Source: Phyto melanocephala
Lineage: Eukaryota; Arthropoda; Insecta; Diptera; Rhinophoridae
Assembly (NCBI GenBank): GCA_941918925.1
Contig: OW799237.1
Location: 57,211,997 to 57,275,996 of the forward strand
Length of the DNA stretch: 64,000 nt
Direction of reading: 5' to 3'
This document shows positions 45,550 through 56,911 of this stretch, piece by piece. Numbering within the stretch: the stretch's first letter is position 1; every line of letters starts with the position of its first letter. The position numbers and the translations under genes are program-made. The notes under the pieces were generated by a model, which had not been told where the DNA came from, searched no databases, and saw only the letters and a list, made by a program, of their open reading frames with translations.

Positions 45550-45895
45550 TACAAAGAAAGTGATACATATTTTATTATAAAGATATTATTCAATAGCGAT
45601 TAACAAAATAATAAATATTGTGCTTTAAATGTACACAAAATTGGTGGTGGGTATAAAAGATTCGGCACAGCCGAATATAGTGCTCTTACTTGTTTTTTCT
45701 CTACAATAATTTCGATGTCACCATTTTCATTATTTAATTTTCCATTGCAGCTAACTACTATTGTTCTTTTCTTTCCTTTAGTGTTCTAATTCGATAATTA
45801 ATTAAAATACGAGGATAACTCTGCATATTTAAATAAAAACTTTTGAGATGTATCTTTTTCAATTAAAATTTTGGTTTTATTGTATTTTATATTAT

Positions 45896-46308
45896 ATCCC
45901 AGCAAAATTTGTTTTAAAATTTGTAATAGGCTATTACATTACATAGTAATGAGGCTTCGTTACCAACATCATTATATTAAAATACAGAGTAATGGCCAAT
46001 TGGTAGTGACCTTCGTAAATGATTTTTAAATATATATTTTTTTAAACAGTTTTTGCTTAAAAATTACTTTATAAATTTTAAAATAGAATCAATATTATAA
46101 TTTTCATATATTTTTTTTGTATCGCAACAGTGTTAATATATATCCACCTGCAATTCAACTTTATTGGTAACTACTTATTTGATTGCAGTTTGTAAGTGCA
46201 TTTAAAAGCCAGGATTATGACTTCTGGAAAAACTCAAACAAAAGTAAGTAGTTATTCAATCGAAAATTACTTGATAACTTACTAGGCAAGTAAAGATTTT
46301 GCTGGGAT
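45896..46308. mobile_element. MITE with ATCCCAGCAAAAT ends
   Basis: ATCCCAGCAAAAT at 45896 is the inverse of ATTTTGCTGGGAT ending at 46308. Inside are inverted or repeated AAGTAGTTA/GTAACTACTT motifs. The target duplication is unclear (AT or TA). There is no coding sequence. Confidence 0.7.
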
Positions 46309-46309
46309 G

Positions 46310-47660
46310 TAATCAGTTATATTTTCTCAACGGCAGCAATAAAATTGCGGTGGAAGGTAAGTATGAAGTGGTTTTAAAATGTGTGTATGTAAGTACTTTC
46401 TTAAAAAGATGAACGCTTATATGTAAATATATCGTACATACAGATATTTCTAGTTTTTGTTACAAGCACATCACTACTAGTCTAACATTTTTAATAATGA
46501 CAATTAACGCCCAACAATTACGTGTGGAAATAAAAGGTAAACTTAAAACGAATTATGTCCAACATACAGATAACACTGCAGTTGCTATAATTTTTAATAT
46601 TTTTTTTTACAATAATAACAGTTTGTTTAGCAAACAAAGTGTTTGTAAGCATGAAAAAAAAGATGTATTGTAAACGCTGCTTATGAAACAAATTTTTCTT
46701 TAAACCGTGACTGTTTATCTCTGTCTTAATTTAAGAAGATAGTATCGGTAATTTATTGAAAATGTAGTAAGAAGAAGAGGAAATGTAAAAATTTATTTAT
46801 TTCGGAAGTGCTTTCGCCTATATTATAACCATTTATAGAGTTATTCGAAAATTTTTTACTAAAATTAGCTCTCGAATAAATCACATAATCACATGTAAGA
46901 TACAAGTCTAACATACATATGAATGATGTCTAGAGAATAAGTAAAATAGGTATGAAACTATGAAACAATCATTGCCTAACAATTTTTGGTTAATTATATG
47001 CTAATTATAAGCGTTAGTGCTGTTTCTATTGTTAAAAGAAATATCTTTAGATTTAAATAATTTATTTCATGATCAACTTTTTATAGTTCTATTTCTGCTG
47101 TTACATTTTGTAAGCAATACGTACAAATAGATATGACGGGATTTTAAAAGCTAAGTTGTCGTATGAGTAAGTCACATACACTTTATTTATCGTTTGCTTC
47201 TATCAGCTTTATAATTTTATTAATTATTATAACAAAAAAAAAATATATATATATATTATTATCATATTTTATTACTTTTTTATAAAATATATGCTAATGA
47301 AATAAAAAAACATACTTTGTGAGAGTTTATTTCATTAAGAAGGTTAATAATATGGAGTAACTCAATTCATAATCTGTCGTAGGAGTCGTAGGCTGTAAGA
47401 AATTCGTCCTTAATAATCGTCTGTAGGGATTTGTTCTTAAATAAAATCTTCCTTAAATTATTCCTCTCGTGCAATTGCAAACGAAATTGTACGAAAACAC
47501 AAAGACAGAGGCTCAGAGCAATGTATAAGGAAACTACAAGGGAAAAATTGTAAAAGCTCTAACTCCAACTGAAATAAGATGTATTTACAGAATTTTGTCA
47601 AAGTCAATTTTCCTGGTATCAAATTCAAATCGGAAGCTAAGTAACACATAAACAATTGCT
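46310..47660. other. No gene seen; AT-rich DNA
   Basis: I see no coding homology, RNA gene or long repeat in this stretch. Confidence 0.4.
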
Positions 47661-47665
47661 TCAAC

Positions 47666-47718
47666 CAAGGAATACTTATTTACTCATCAGGTGATCGCAG
47701 TTCGGAAATAATTACTTT
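47666..47718. mobile_element. Terminal fragment of a CAAGGCATATTAATTC-type MITE
   Basis: CAAGGAATACTTATTTACTC is followed by ATCAGGTGATCGCAGTTCGG, which matches the left end of the complete MITE at 50123. The rest is replaced by a family B element starting at about 47720. Confidence 0.6.
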
Positions 47719-47719
47719 T

Positions 47720-48420
47720 ATACACTTTACCTGTGGTGTCCAAATGTATATATAGCCTTGTCATTCCGTTTGTAATTTCTACACTTTTTATTTCCGACCC
47801 CATAAAGTATTTATCTGTGGCTTGGAGCTAAAAGGGCCAATGTCAAAATATTTACTTTTGAGAAAATTGCAATTGAATTTTAACTTTTATATGTGCTTTC
47901 ATAGAGACATTGGCCAGCACTTTATTTATGGAGCTGTTCTGAGTTAAGTATGACTTTAGCTGTTTTACCATAATGAAATAGAGCAAGAAAACAGAAAGTG
48001 ACATTGGCCCTTTTAGCTCCAAGCCACAGATATTTTATGAAAACTTATAAATAGAGGAGTCGATTAAGCCCTTACCGTCCGTCTGCCCGAGTGTTGGATG
48101 AAATCAACTTTTAGAAGCAACACTATGTTCCTCAGATCTGTGTGTATGGTATCGCTATTGAAATTTAGCACAATCGAATCAATTTTTTCAGCCTCTAGAC
48201 AAACGAGAGAGTCAATATTGGTGTCATCTAAAAGGACTTGACTAGCGCAATATAAGCACTATAAATCAAAATAAAAATTCATGTTGATCGCCACTACAAA
48301 ATGGCGGACAATAAATTTATATATGGGCCAAATCTTGTATTTTAAACTGTAACTTCTAGGACTCCCTCAATATTGGTATCAAATGAAAGGGCTTGACCAG
48401 TAGAATGCAGTAAAAATAAA
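47720..48420 (+). mobile_element. Family B Helitron-like element with nested MITE
   Basis: It starts TATACACTTTACCTGTGGTG and has CCCCATAAAGTATTT, interrupted at 47813-48031. It then resumes with ATTTTATGAAAACTTATAAA, CCGTCCGTCTGCCCGAGTG, CTCAGATCTGTGTG and AAATGGCGGACAATAAAT. No 3' hairpin is seen. Confidence 0.75.
47813..48031. mobile_element. 219-bp MITE with 32-bp perfect ends
   Basis: ATCTGTGGCTTGGAGCTAAA (from 47813, continuing AGGGCCAATGTCA) is matched exactly by its inverse ending at 48031. The insertion point in family B is exact because intact copies elsewhere continue through it. A duplication of about 4 bp (ATTT) is possible. The superfamily is unknown. Confidence 0.85.
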
Positions 48421-48429
48421 AAACTGTAA

Positions 48430-49090
48430 GTAATTGCAATTTACTTTATAAAAATAAGAAAGAATTAAAGATAATTTGAAATAAATAAAATTAAAATCTT
48501 TTAAGCATCCCTTTTAAATTTGCTAAGTGTTTCACATTTTTACTGTCAAGATCAACTGAGATATCGACTGAACTAGACCTTGTAGGAGAATTGCGAAAAG
48601 CCATTAAGCAAACTTAACAATTAGGGGAACGTTTTTTTCTACATCTGACATCACAGTAGTATTTGCAACTGTGTGCGCGAATGATATATGTTTTTGTTTT
48701 GACGTTTGCGTCTTATATCATTTTCTTAATTACGTTACACATTTTTGTAATTTTCTTCTCAATTGTTTCATACATATCAAAAATATTTTTAACTTCCTAA
48801 ACATTTTTTGCACATCGTTTTTGCATATTATACATTTTAATAACTATTCATCATAGAGCTTTCCTATCTATAGCCTCTAATAATGTCTTAAATTCACTTT
48901 CACTTTTGCATTAACGATCTTTCAAATTCAGTTTTGTATTTCTTTAATGTTTGTTTGTTTGTTTGTTTTTTTCAACACTATTTTGAATGTCTTTTAATAT
49001 TAAACCTACATTCTGAATATATAGAATACAATCATCGCATGTAAATCGAATAAAATTATGTTCATCTATTCATCTATTTTTGTTGTTTTC
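48430..49090. other. No gene seen; AT-rich DNA
   Basis: I see only short low-complexity frames and a (GTTT)n run near 48951-48968. Confidence 0.4.
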
Positions 49091-49106
49091 GCGCTTTTCT
49101 ATGTTA

Positions 49107-49312
49107 GGTTAGGTTAGGTAGAACTGGCAGCTGTTGTGCAGCTCACTTGGGTCCATTTTATTGATCCCATTGTGATACCTGAATAGATAAGTAAGAATAG
49201 AATAGAAAAGAGAGAAGAGAAGCAGACAACACCAGAGTCTTTGGCGGGAATTGAACCCGCAACCCTTAAAATAGCAGACCAGCACACTACTGACTAGTCC
49301 ACCGGGGCACCC
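49107..49312 (-). mobile_element. tRNA-derived SINE with 15-bp target duplication
   Basis: Perfect CGCTTTTCTATGTTA copies at 49092-49106 and 49313-49327 bracket the insert. Read on the minus strand it opens GGTGCCCCGGTGGACTAGTC (A box TGGACTAGTCAG) and then has a TGCTGGTCTGCT anticodon-arm-like segment. A strong B box follows, GGGTTCAATTCCC (minus strand of 49246-49258), in tRNA-like spacing. After a T/C-rich body comes a small hairpin (AGCTGCACAACAGCT), then a tail CTACCTAACCTAACCTAA. The total is about 206 bp. Internal pol III boxes, a repeat tail and a long duplication define a SINE moved by LINE machinery. A real tRNA gene is excluded: the acceptor ends do not pair. Confidence 0.88.
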
Positions 49313-49734
49313 CGCTTTTCTATGTTAAATGGCAAACTTTATCTCAGACCCCATTACATCTTATTGCAGTATTTCACCTCTTATTGCCGATCTGCATTTA
49401 CTGCATTCAGTCATATTTAAGTTTTTCATTCAATAAAATAGTTACTTTTACTTTGTTTTTGTGTTGGATTGGTCATTGATTGTTTATTTATTTTTTTAAT
49501 GGTCTCTATTGTTAATCACTTTTTATAAATTTTGTTAAAATTCTACAGAGGTGTCGAAAATGATAAAGAGTGATTCTACTTATAACCAACTGAAAAATAT
49601 ATAATTCTGAAACCCTCACCTCGCCGAATCGGATAAAACTCGGTGAAATACATGCGTTTGTTAGAGTAAGTATGCATGTAATGTATGCGGCTTACTCACG
49701 AAACATTATGAATTGGAAATTGTAAAATTATTTA

Positions 49735-50650
49735 AATCTATGCATTAGGAAAGAAGTTATTTTCGGTATATTCAAAATTTAAAACGTAATAAAACTGACA
49801 AAATAAGATGTATGATTCTAATATTTTGCAAAAGTTGCTTCTTATTCAAAAGACTTGCAATAACGGAAAATAAAATAAAAGTCTTTATCTCAAATTCATA
49901 TTATTTCTCTATAAATAAAGATATTAGAAGAATAAAGGACTCTGTATTAAAATGTCTGAGTTGAGTTTATTGGCAGAAACTATTTCGACACGCCTACTTT
50001 AACGCTCACTTTTCACGTAATCTACTGTCAATGAAATTTAAATTCTCATAAAACCAACAGAATTAGAGGTATGCTGATTAAGTTTTGCACATAAAGCTTT
50101 CTAGTCAATGTAACTGTTATGCCAAGGCATATTAATTCATCAGGTAATTGCAGTTCGGAGAGAATTTTTTGTTTATATTTTTTATATATGAAGTTTAACA
50201 TTTGAAATTAATTAGAAAAGAGAGGAAATTATTTTTTATTTATGTATTATGACAGCTGAAATTAAAAATAAGTAATAAAAAAAATAATCAGCTGACGAAT
50301 CAAGAGTACCTGATGAATAAATATGCCTTGCTGTTATGCAAGCAAATAAAGGTGACACGCCCATTTTAACGGTTTATCTTAAATTCATGTAATTTCTCTA
50401 TTGACAAAATTTTTGAAAGAATAAAGGACTATATTGAAATATCTAAGTAGTATTTATTATCAGAAACTATATATATAAATACGCCTACTTTCATTGAAAA
50501 ACTAAATTTACGAAAATATTTTAATATCATTTGGAGGTTATATAAAGAAAGTGATACATATTTTAGTGATATTTAGAGATTATTCCTGAGCGACTACTGC
50601 TAATGACAAAATAATAAATTTTGTGCTATAAAAGTACACAAAATTGGTTA
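49735..50650 (+). mobile_element. Degenerate family A Helitron derivative
   Basis: It carries AAATCTATGCATTAGGAAAG, ACACGCCTACTTTAACGCTC and CACGTAATCTACTGTCAATG, then AGTGATACATATTTTAGTG and ends at AAAGTACACAAAATTGG. The 5' core and 3' hairpin are lost. A hAT-type MITE is nested at 50123-50330. Confidence 0.7.
50123..50330. mobile_element. 208-bp hAT-type MITE, complete
   Basis: The ends are CAAGGCATATTAATTCATCA(GGTA) and the inverse TACCTGATGAATAAATATGC(CTTG). Identical CTGTTATGC lies at 50114-50122 and 50331-50339 (8 or 9 bp, depending on how a shared C is assigned). The empty site is visible in the family A copy at about 44700 (GTTGTTGTGCCAAAAAG). Confidence 0.88.
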
Positions 50651-50659
50651 TATTCGCAT

Positions 50660-51388
50660 ATAACTGAAATCAAAATACCAAATACCATCCAACAGTCTCA
50701 AAATTCTTGCAGTGTTGTTGAAATGTATTTTATTTAGTTATTGTACTTCGTTTAAGACTTCAAATCATATAAAGATAATTTTATTAATTACAATTTTATT
50801 CATCGAAAATTATTCAACAGTTCATGTAAACATCTTTTCATACTTTGTATGGCGTGAAAACTGCTATTGAATTAATTGAAACTACAAGGAATTTTGCAAT
50901 TGCTTAGGTTTTTCTACTTATTGTTTTATGAAATTCAGTAGCAGTGCAATGTTAGCAAATCTTGGGAAATTCAAAATAAAATTTTTATAAGAATTGTACA
51001 CACAACAGTTAATTTTGTGCAAATTAGATAAATGCAATATGAACCTAGTCGTATTTGTGTGTTTGTGTTTTCAAAATATACATACATGCATGCATACAAA
51101 GGTAGAACAACATGTTTGTCTATTAAAATAACACATAAGTAGGTACTAAAATTTACACATACATATGTACATATGCATATGTTTATTTAATTATTTGCAA
51201 CTGAACTTAGTTATAACAAAGACTTAATTCATTATTAAAAAACAACAGAAAAAAAAAATAAAATCATGAAGCTTTTAAATCAGTGTTGGAATGCTAAAGT
51301 TACAAATATGTAATAAGTACCTATAACATACATACATACATACATACATACATACATACATACAGACATACATACATACATACATACA

Positions 51389-51419
<31 letters not shown>

Positions 51420-52630
51420 GTACATATTGATCGCTTTGTTAAAGTAAAGAATTAAGATGACAAATTGTAAGCAGTGAAAAAATGTATTTTAGTACTTCCA
51501 ACTCATTATTTTGTAATGAGAGTTTTTGCTGGGGGTATAATATCATCTTTTCTCTTAGTGACCATTTCAAATCTTCTTTTTATCTTTTTTAATTTTATAA
51601 TATCAACATTTACTGACATACTTTTTAAATACAAATTTGCTAAAAAAAAAATAAATAAAATGCAAACATGTTGGAAAAAAATTAAGCTCATTCATACATA
51701 AATAGTTAGGTACAAACATCCATGCATATGGGTGTATATGCCTGACTTGTGTGTGTTTCTCACTTTGTGTTTTTTTTTATTGTATTGAAAAACATTGTTT
51801 AATATAAAACAGAAACATTCTTACTTACAAATACTCTTTGCACAAATACAAGCATGCAAACGCACATACATTCACTCTCAAATACAGATTGGTCTTTCAT
51901 AAACCAATACAAAGCCATGTATGCAAGCCTTTTTTGCATTATTGGGTCAATGCTTAAATTGAATTTATTAAATAAACAACATAGTGGTTGCAATCTGGTA
52001 GTGATGATGTTAGTTGTGTGCACATGTTATTGTTACTGTAACTATGGTTTTTATTTTAATTTTTTTAGCTCCTTGTTGTTGTATGTAAGTTGCACTTGCA
52101 CCATACAAGAATATCCGACAATTTCACAAGAAAATAATATAAATATTTCACATACACAAAATATAAAATCCAGAAACTGCAACTTTAGTATTAACGATCA
52201 ACACACAATTATGTACATACTCACGGACAGACATACTACATGCATATAAGCTTTTAAGCAGTTTACAGCTGACTCTCTTATACAATATGAAGTTAGTTAT
52301 ATGTACGTTTATATGTATCTCAAGCTATGTTTATATTTGGGATTAAATATTATGTCTTTGTTATTGTTGTACCTTTCAAGTTAATTTTATTTAATACCTC
52401 GTAGAAAAAAATTTAAAATTAAATTTTTAAGAACTTATCAGAAGTTTATCTTTCAAAATTTCTCACATAGAATATTATACATATATTTTTTTTATTTAAG
52501 CACAGCTTAGGAATTTTCCAAGAAGATCGCTAAAATATTACAAACTCACATGAACAATATTCGAGAAAAAATAAAAAAATATATTCAATATATTCATTAC
52601 TATGTGAGCTATTTTGTAGATGAAAAACAT
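50660..52630. other. No gene seen; contains a (CATA)n microsatellite
   Basis: A long (CATA)n run lies at 51327-51418. A 131-codon open frame (51854-52249) has the composition of AT-rich non-coding DNA and no recognisable domain. Confidence 0.4.
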
Positions 52631-52639
52631 TGAATGCAA

Positions 52640-53549
52640 CCATATTGATGGGGTTTAAAAAATTGTATCCGCCATTTTGTTTTAGACGCCATATTTGATT
52701 TTAAAATAATTTACTACATTCTACTGGTCAAGCCCTTTAATTTGATACCAATATTGATACATTTTATATTGTTGCATTTTAAAATACCAGATTTAGCTCA
52801 AATAAAGGGTGTCCTAACTAGAACGCAATTTTTAAATTTGGCGCCATTCGAAGTGTCATTGTTTGACATTTGAACATTAAAAACATTAGTTACATATTAA
52901 AATACCAGATTTGACCCATATATATAATTATTGTCCGCCATTTTGTAGTGGCGGCCAACGTAAATTTAAAGTTTTTTAAAGTGCTTTTATTGTGCTAGTC
53001 AAGTCCTTTCAGATGATACCAATATTGTCTCTCTCGGTTGTCTAGAAGCTGAAAAAACTTGATTTTCGTTTGTAAATTTTTAGAATATATATTTAAAAAA
53101 ATTTTTTTTTGCCTATAACTTTACCGATAAGAGCCCGATTTATCCAAAATTTTACACAAATATCTCTAGAGACATGTTATATCTAAGCAAAGGTACCTAT
53201 TAATTATTCTATGGCTGAACAATTTTAATTTTGGTGGTAAAAATATGGGAAAAAATAGAGGCAGTCGTGTTTATTTGCTCATATCTCAGAAAGTTATCGG
53301 GCGATTGTGCTAAATTTCAATAGCGATTCATTCCCGGATATTTCCAAAAGATTGATACCATACACAGATCTGAGGAACATATGGTTGCTTCTAAAACACA
53401 CGGACAGACGGTCAGGGCTTAATCGACTCCTCTGTTCATAAGCTTTCAGAAAATATATACTTTATGGGGTCGGAAATGAAAATTGTAGAAGTTACAAACG
53501 GAATGACAAATCTATATATACCCTTTTTCACTGTGTGAAGGGTATAAAA
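52640..53549 (-). mobile_element. Family B Helitron-like element, inverted
   Basis: It contains CCATTTTGTTTTAGACGCCA (inverse of the ATGGCGTC blocks), then TTGTCCGCCATTTTGTAGTG, ACAGATCTGAGGAACATATG and CTTTCAGAAAATATATACTT. It ends CACTGTGTGAAGGGTATAAA. About 100 bp near 52800-52900 (starting AAGGGTGTCCTAACTAG) is an insertion flanked by repeated AAAATACCAGATTT. Confidence 0.75.
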
Positions 53550-54371
53550 AGATGGTGAAGTCTGTGTTACTCGATTACAGTTTTTTATGTTCGAATATTA
53601 TTTTAACGTCGATTTAATAACAAAAGTGTTTAATTCTTTTTTAACAGACTCACAGCAAAAACTAGGTAATGACTTGCTCCTACTAAACAACATACTTTTC
53701 AATCATTAACCGAATTATTGTCTATTGGGCGATTCGGTTGTTTAAAAAAATTGGTTTTGCTCTGATCATTACATTTTTATTTCTCTTGCAACAATCAAAA
53801 TTGGTGAATCATTATCTAAATATGTTTCAGTATGTCTGTATTGTCTAAAAAAATGTTGCTTACTTCTACACATTTTGAATAAAACAACCAATGATGTCGT
53901 TTTTCGGCATACATAGATATTCTTAACGTTTAAAAACGCATTTAAACCTAGAACACCGAAAATATAAATTATTGTTAGAATTTCCAATCAAAAATATCGG
54001 TATTAAGTATTCAGGCAAAATTAAAAATTGTTCAATAACTTTTATTTGTTCTTGTAAATTGTTTAAAAGCATATTTTGCGAAATAAATTTTTCCTAAGAA
54101 ATATAGCGTTTGAAGCACGTCATATAATGCGAAATTTGGAGGTTAAAGTTATATTGCAAGAAAAAAAAACTAAAATAAAACAAATATACGAGCCCTATAT
54201 TCGGCAGTGCCGAATTTTCGATAGCCACCACCAATAAATAAATAAATAACAGTAATTGCTATGGAAAACTCCTTTCCTACTAAAATATGTATCACTTTCA
54301 CTGAACAGTATAATTTTGCACCCAGAGATAGTTTAAAAATAATATTAGCTTGCCACATCCTACTATTTATG

Positions 54372-55041
54372 TATACACTTCACCTGTGGTGCACATATAT
54401 ATAGATTTGTCATTCCGTTTGTATTTTCTTCAATTTTCATTTCCAACCCCATAAAGTATATATTTTCTAAAAGCTTATGAATAGAGGAGTCGATCCGTAT
54501 TTCTGTGTTTATGTTTAAATTAACTTTTTGAAGCCCCCAAACATGTCCAAGACCCGTGTTAGGTACAAAAATATCAAAAATATTCGGAAAAATATTCAGA
54601 AAAATCGATGATGATTAAAAAACCTAGAACACCTCGTCTTTTCACACCAATACAAACTGGATGAACGTAGGTTCGAGTCCCAGTTAAGACAAAAAAATTT
54701 CTTTTTAATTTTTTTATGCTATTTTAATTTTTTAATATTTTTATTTTTTTTTTATTATTTTTGTTTTGATTTTATTATTTATTTTTGTTTTTTTTCAGTT
54801 TTTTCTTGCTATTTTTTTATATTTCTAATTTTTTTTTACATACACGAACTCAATTTTTAATTTTACAATGCGATGTTTTTAATCGGATAATGTCATTATA
54901 AAGATAATGAAACATATATGTATGTATGTACGTATTTTATATTAATGAGATGAACGGTGATACAAGCAATTGTTATTGCATAACTACACGTTGTGAAGGG
55001 TATATAAGATTCGGCAAGGCCGAATATAGCACTCTTGCTTG
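54372..55041 (+). mobile_element. Family B Helitron-like element, complete short form
   Basis: It starts TATACACTTCACCTGTGGTG and has CCCCATAAAGTATATATTTT and GAGGAGTCGATCCG. The tRNA-like module (54643-54690), a T-rich tract and TGATACAAGCAATTGTTATT follow. It ends GTTGTGAAGGGTATATAAG, hairpin ATTCGGCAAGGCCGAAT (55009-55025) and CTTG at 55038-55041. At 670 bp it is the best model for the family. Confidence 0.82.
54643..54690 (+). other. tRNA-like module with strong B box
   Basis: ACGTAGGTTCGAGTCCCAGT contains GGTTCGAGTCC, a near-perfect pol III B box. The preceding ACACCAATACAAACTGGATG aligns with the A-box side of the other two modules. No tRNA cloverleaf can be drawn. Confidence 0.6.
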
Positions 55042-55044
55042 TTT

Positions 55045-56000
55045 TGAATAAGTTGTTACAATATTTAATCTGGCAAAAGCGCCTTAACAGAATTGCTAAC
55101 TTGAATTGATTTTAAGAAGCCTTTAACTGACTTTTTGTTTTTTTCTGTTTTTTTTTTCGTTCGTTTTTAATCTTTTTTTTTCCTTACGTGTGAAGAAATA
55201 GGATTGTCAAAAATATCGATACATCTAATAATATCGGTTTATCGATTTTTTTTAAATGTATCCAAAGCTATATACAATATACATACTTATTTTATTAACT
55301 TTATTTTTCTCATTAGAAGTTTATACTTATTTCGCATTTGCTGTTTTATTTTTACTTTATTGAATGATCTGAATAACTTTATTGATTTCTAAATAAAGAA
55401 TATTTGTGTGTGGAATGAAATTATGTAGAAAAACACAACAATACCGCTATTATCTTGAGAAAATATTTATGAATTTAAGAATCGCAATACCAAGAAAAAA
55501 GCTTAAAACTAAAGACAGGGAATATTTTATTGACTTTCAGCTTAAGCATTAAATGTGTTGATACATTGTTAAGATGAATCAGTAAAAATTAAAAAAAAAC
55601 CCAGAATAATAGAAAGAATATAATGATAAAAAACAACAACCAGAAAAAATATATTCTTATGTATATACAAGGAAATGTATGTATGTATGTATGTATGTAT
55701 GTATGTATGTATGTATGTATGTATGTATGTATGTATGTATGTATGTATGTATGTATGTATGTATGTATATAATAGAATTGGCTACTTTCTAAAATGTTTA
55801 TGTATAAAGACACAGTTAACAAACATTCTCTAGAAAAGTACAAAAACAACACAACAATAAGAGGATCAACAAAGTGGCGATTAGAACATTGCCACCATAA
55901 GCAATATAACATTTCACCGAAAATGTTGTATTAAAATATTTAAGCAAGTATTTAAGAATATTAAAAAAAATAATAAAAAATATAAATTATGTTTTCTTTT
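55045..56000. other. No gene seen; contains a (GTAT)n microsatellite
   Basis: A (GTAT)n run of about 90 bp lies at 55677-55767. The 107-codon minus-strand frame across it (55589-55912) is a translated microsatellite (repeated YIHT), not a gene. Confidence 0.5.
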
Positions 56001-56003
56001 ATT

Positions 56004-56746
56004 TGTTGAACTTTTATGTTTTTTCAAATTTTTAATTTTAATTTTTAGGAAAGGCTTTTGAGTTTATTTTTCCAAGCATTGATATTATTTAAAGAATTTT
56101 TATATTGTGATAATGAAAGAATATTTAATCTGAAAAATAATATTTTACCGACACAGGCCGAGTGGAATGCATTTTCGAAACCAGCGGCGGATTTCATCAT
56201 CAGCACTCTTTGATCGGTGATTACGTGTTGGATGTAAATATCATCTATTTAACTCCCAGATTTTTAGTTAATTGAATTCGATAGCTAATTTGTTTATTGT
56301 TTTTATTTTATCTTACCACAACGAGTTAGATCGAAATATTTCCAACAGCAAACCTTTTTCTTTTATTTATTATTAACTTTCTACTACGCTAGTTTTGTCC
56401 TGCTCTAGCCACCAGTAAGTTACCGATAAGAACAGATGACTGTTTATTTAACAATCAGTGTTTATTTATAATCATTTGTTTTATTTTTATGTTTGGCCAG
56501 TATTTAACAGAAAGTTCGTTTGTCAACAATTGTCTGCACCGTGCCCTGTATATTCTGTAATTTTTATATGTATGTATGTTGAACTTTTATGTTTTTGCAA
56601 ATTTATATTTTAATTTTTAGGACAGGCTTTTGAGTTCATTTTTCTAAACATTCTTAAATAAGAATTTTTATGTTGTGATTTTGAAAAAATAATCTGGAAA
56701 AGTATGTTTTATACACACTAGCCGAGTGGAATGCATTTTCAAAACC
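56004..56746. repeat. Direct repeat pair, about 180 bp each, 573 bp apart
   Basis: TGTTGAACTTTTATGTTTTT starts at 56004 and 56577. Both copies continue through TTTTTAGGA(A/C)AGGCTTTTGAGTT and end at GCCGAGTGGAATGCATTTTC (to 56182 and 56746), with scattered differences. The intervening 394 bp is unrecognised. It is either an old local duplication or the ends of an inserted element. Confidence 0.7.
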
Positions 56747-56911
56747 GAAAAATAGAGAATTTTTTAAATAAAATAACAGGAAAGGAGTAATTCAATTTAC
56801 AATTCTCGTTTTATTGTACTATTGGGATGTATGTCTGCAGTATTTGTTTGCAGTTTTGTATGTATGCTTGTTGTTGGACAATTTAATGTCATATTTTTTT
56901 AAAGTGTTGTA

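Larger units (their letters stand above)
43243..45694 (+). mobile_element. Family A Helitron derivative, longest copy, with nested insertion
   Basis: It opens TTATACCCGCCACCAAAAAA. The core CCCCATAAAGTATATATATT is followed by an expanded (GTCY)n tract (43381-43441), then AAAGCACGATAGAGGTCGCA. Three 288-bp units (43898-44760) come next, then a mariner-like MITE (44937-45549). The end is GGTGGTGGGTATAAAAGATT, hairpin ATTCGGCACAGCCGAAT (45660-45676) and CTTG at 45689-45692. The hairpin about 12 nt before CTTG is a textbook Helitron 3' end. It is non-coding. Confidence 0.87.

Noticed and set aside
49240..49312. Functional tRNA gene
   Set aside because: A and B boxes are present but the acceptor ends do not pair, and the unit is enclosed by 15-bp duplications with a repeat tail, so it is a SINE head.
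51854..52249. 131-codon open frame
   Set aside because: It has no recognisable domain, AT-driven composition and no supporting context.
55589..55912. 107-codon minus-strand open frame
   Set aside because: It is a translated (GTAT)n microsatellite.
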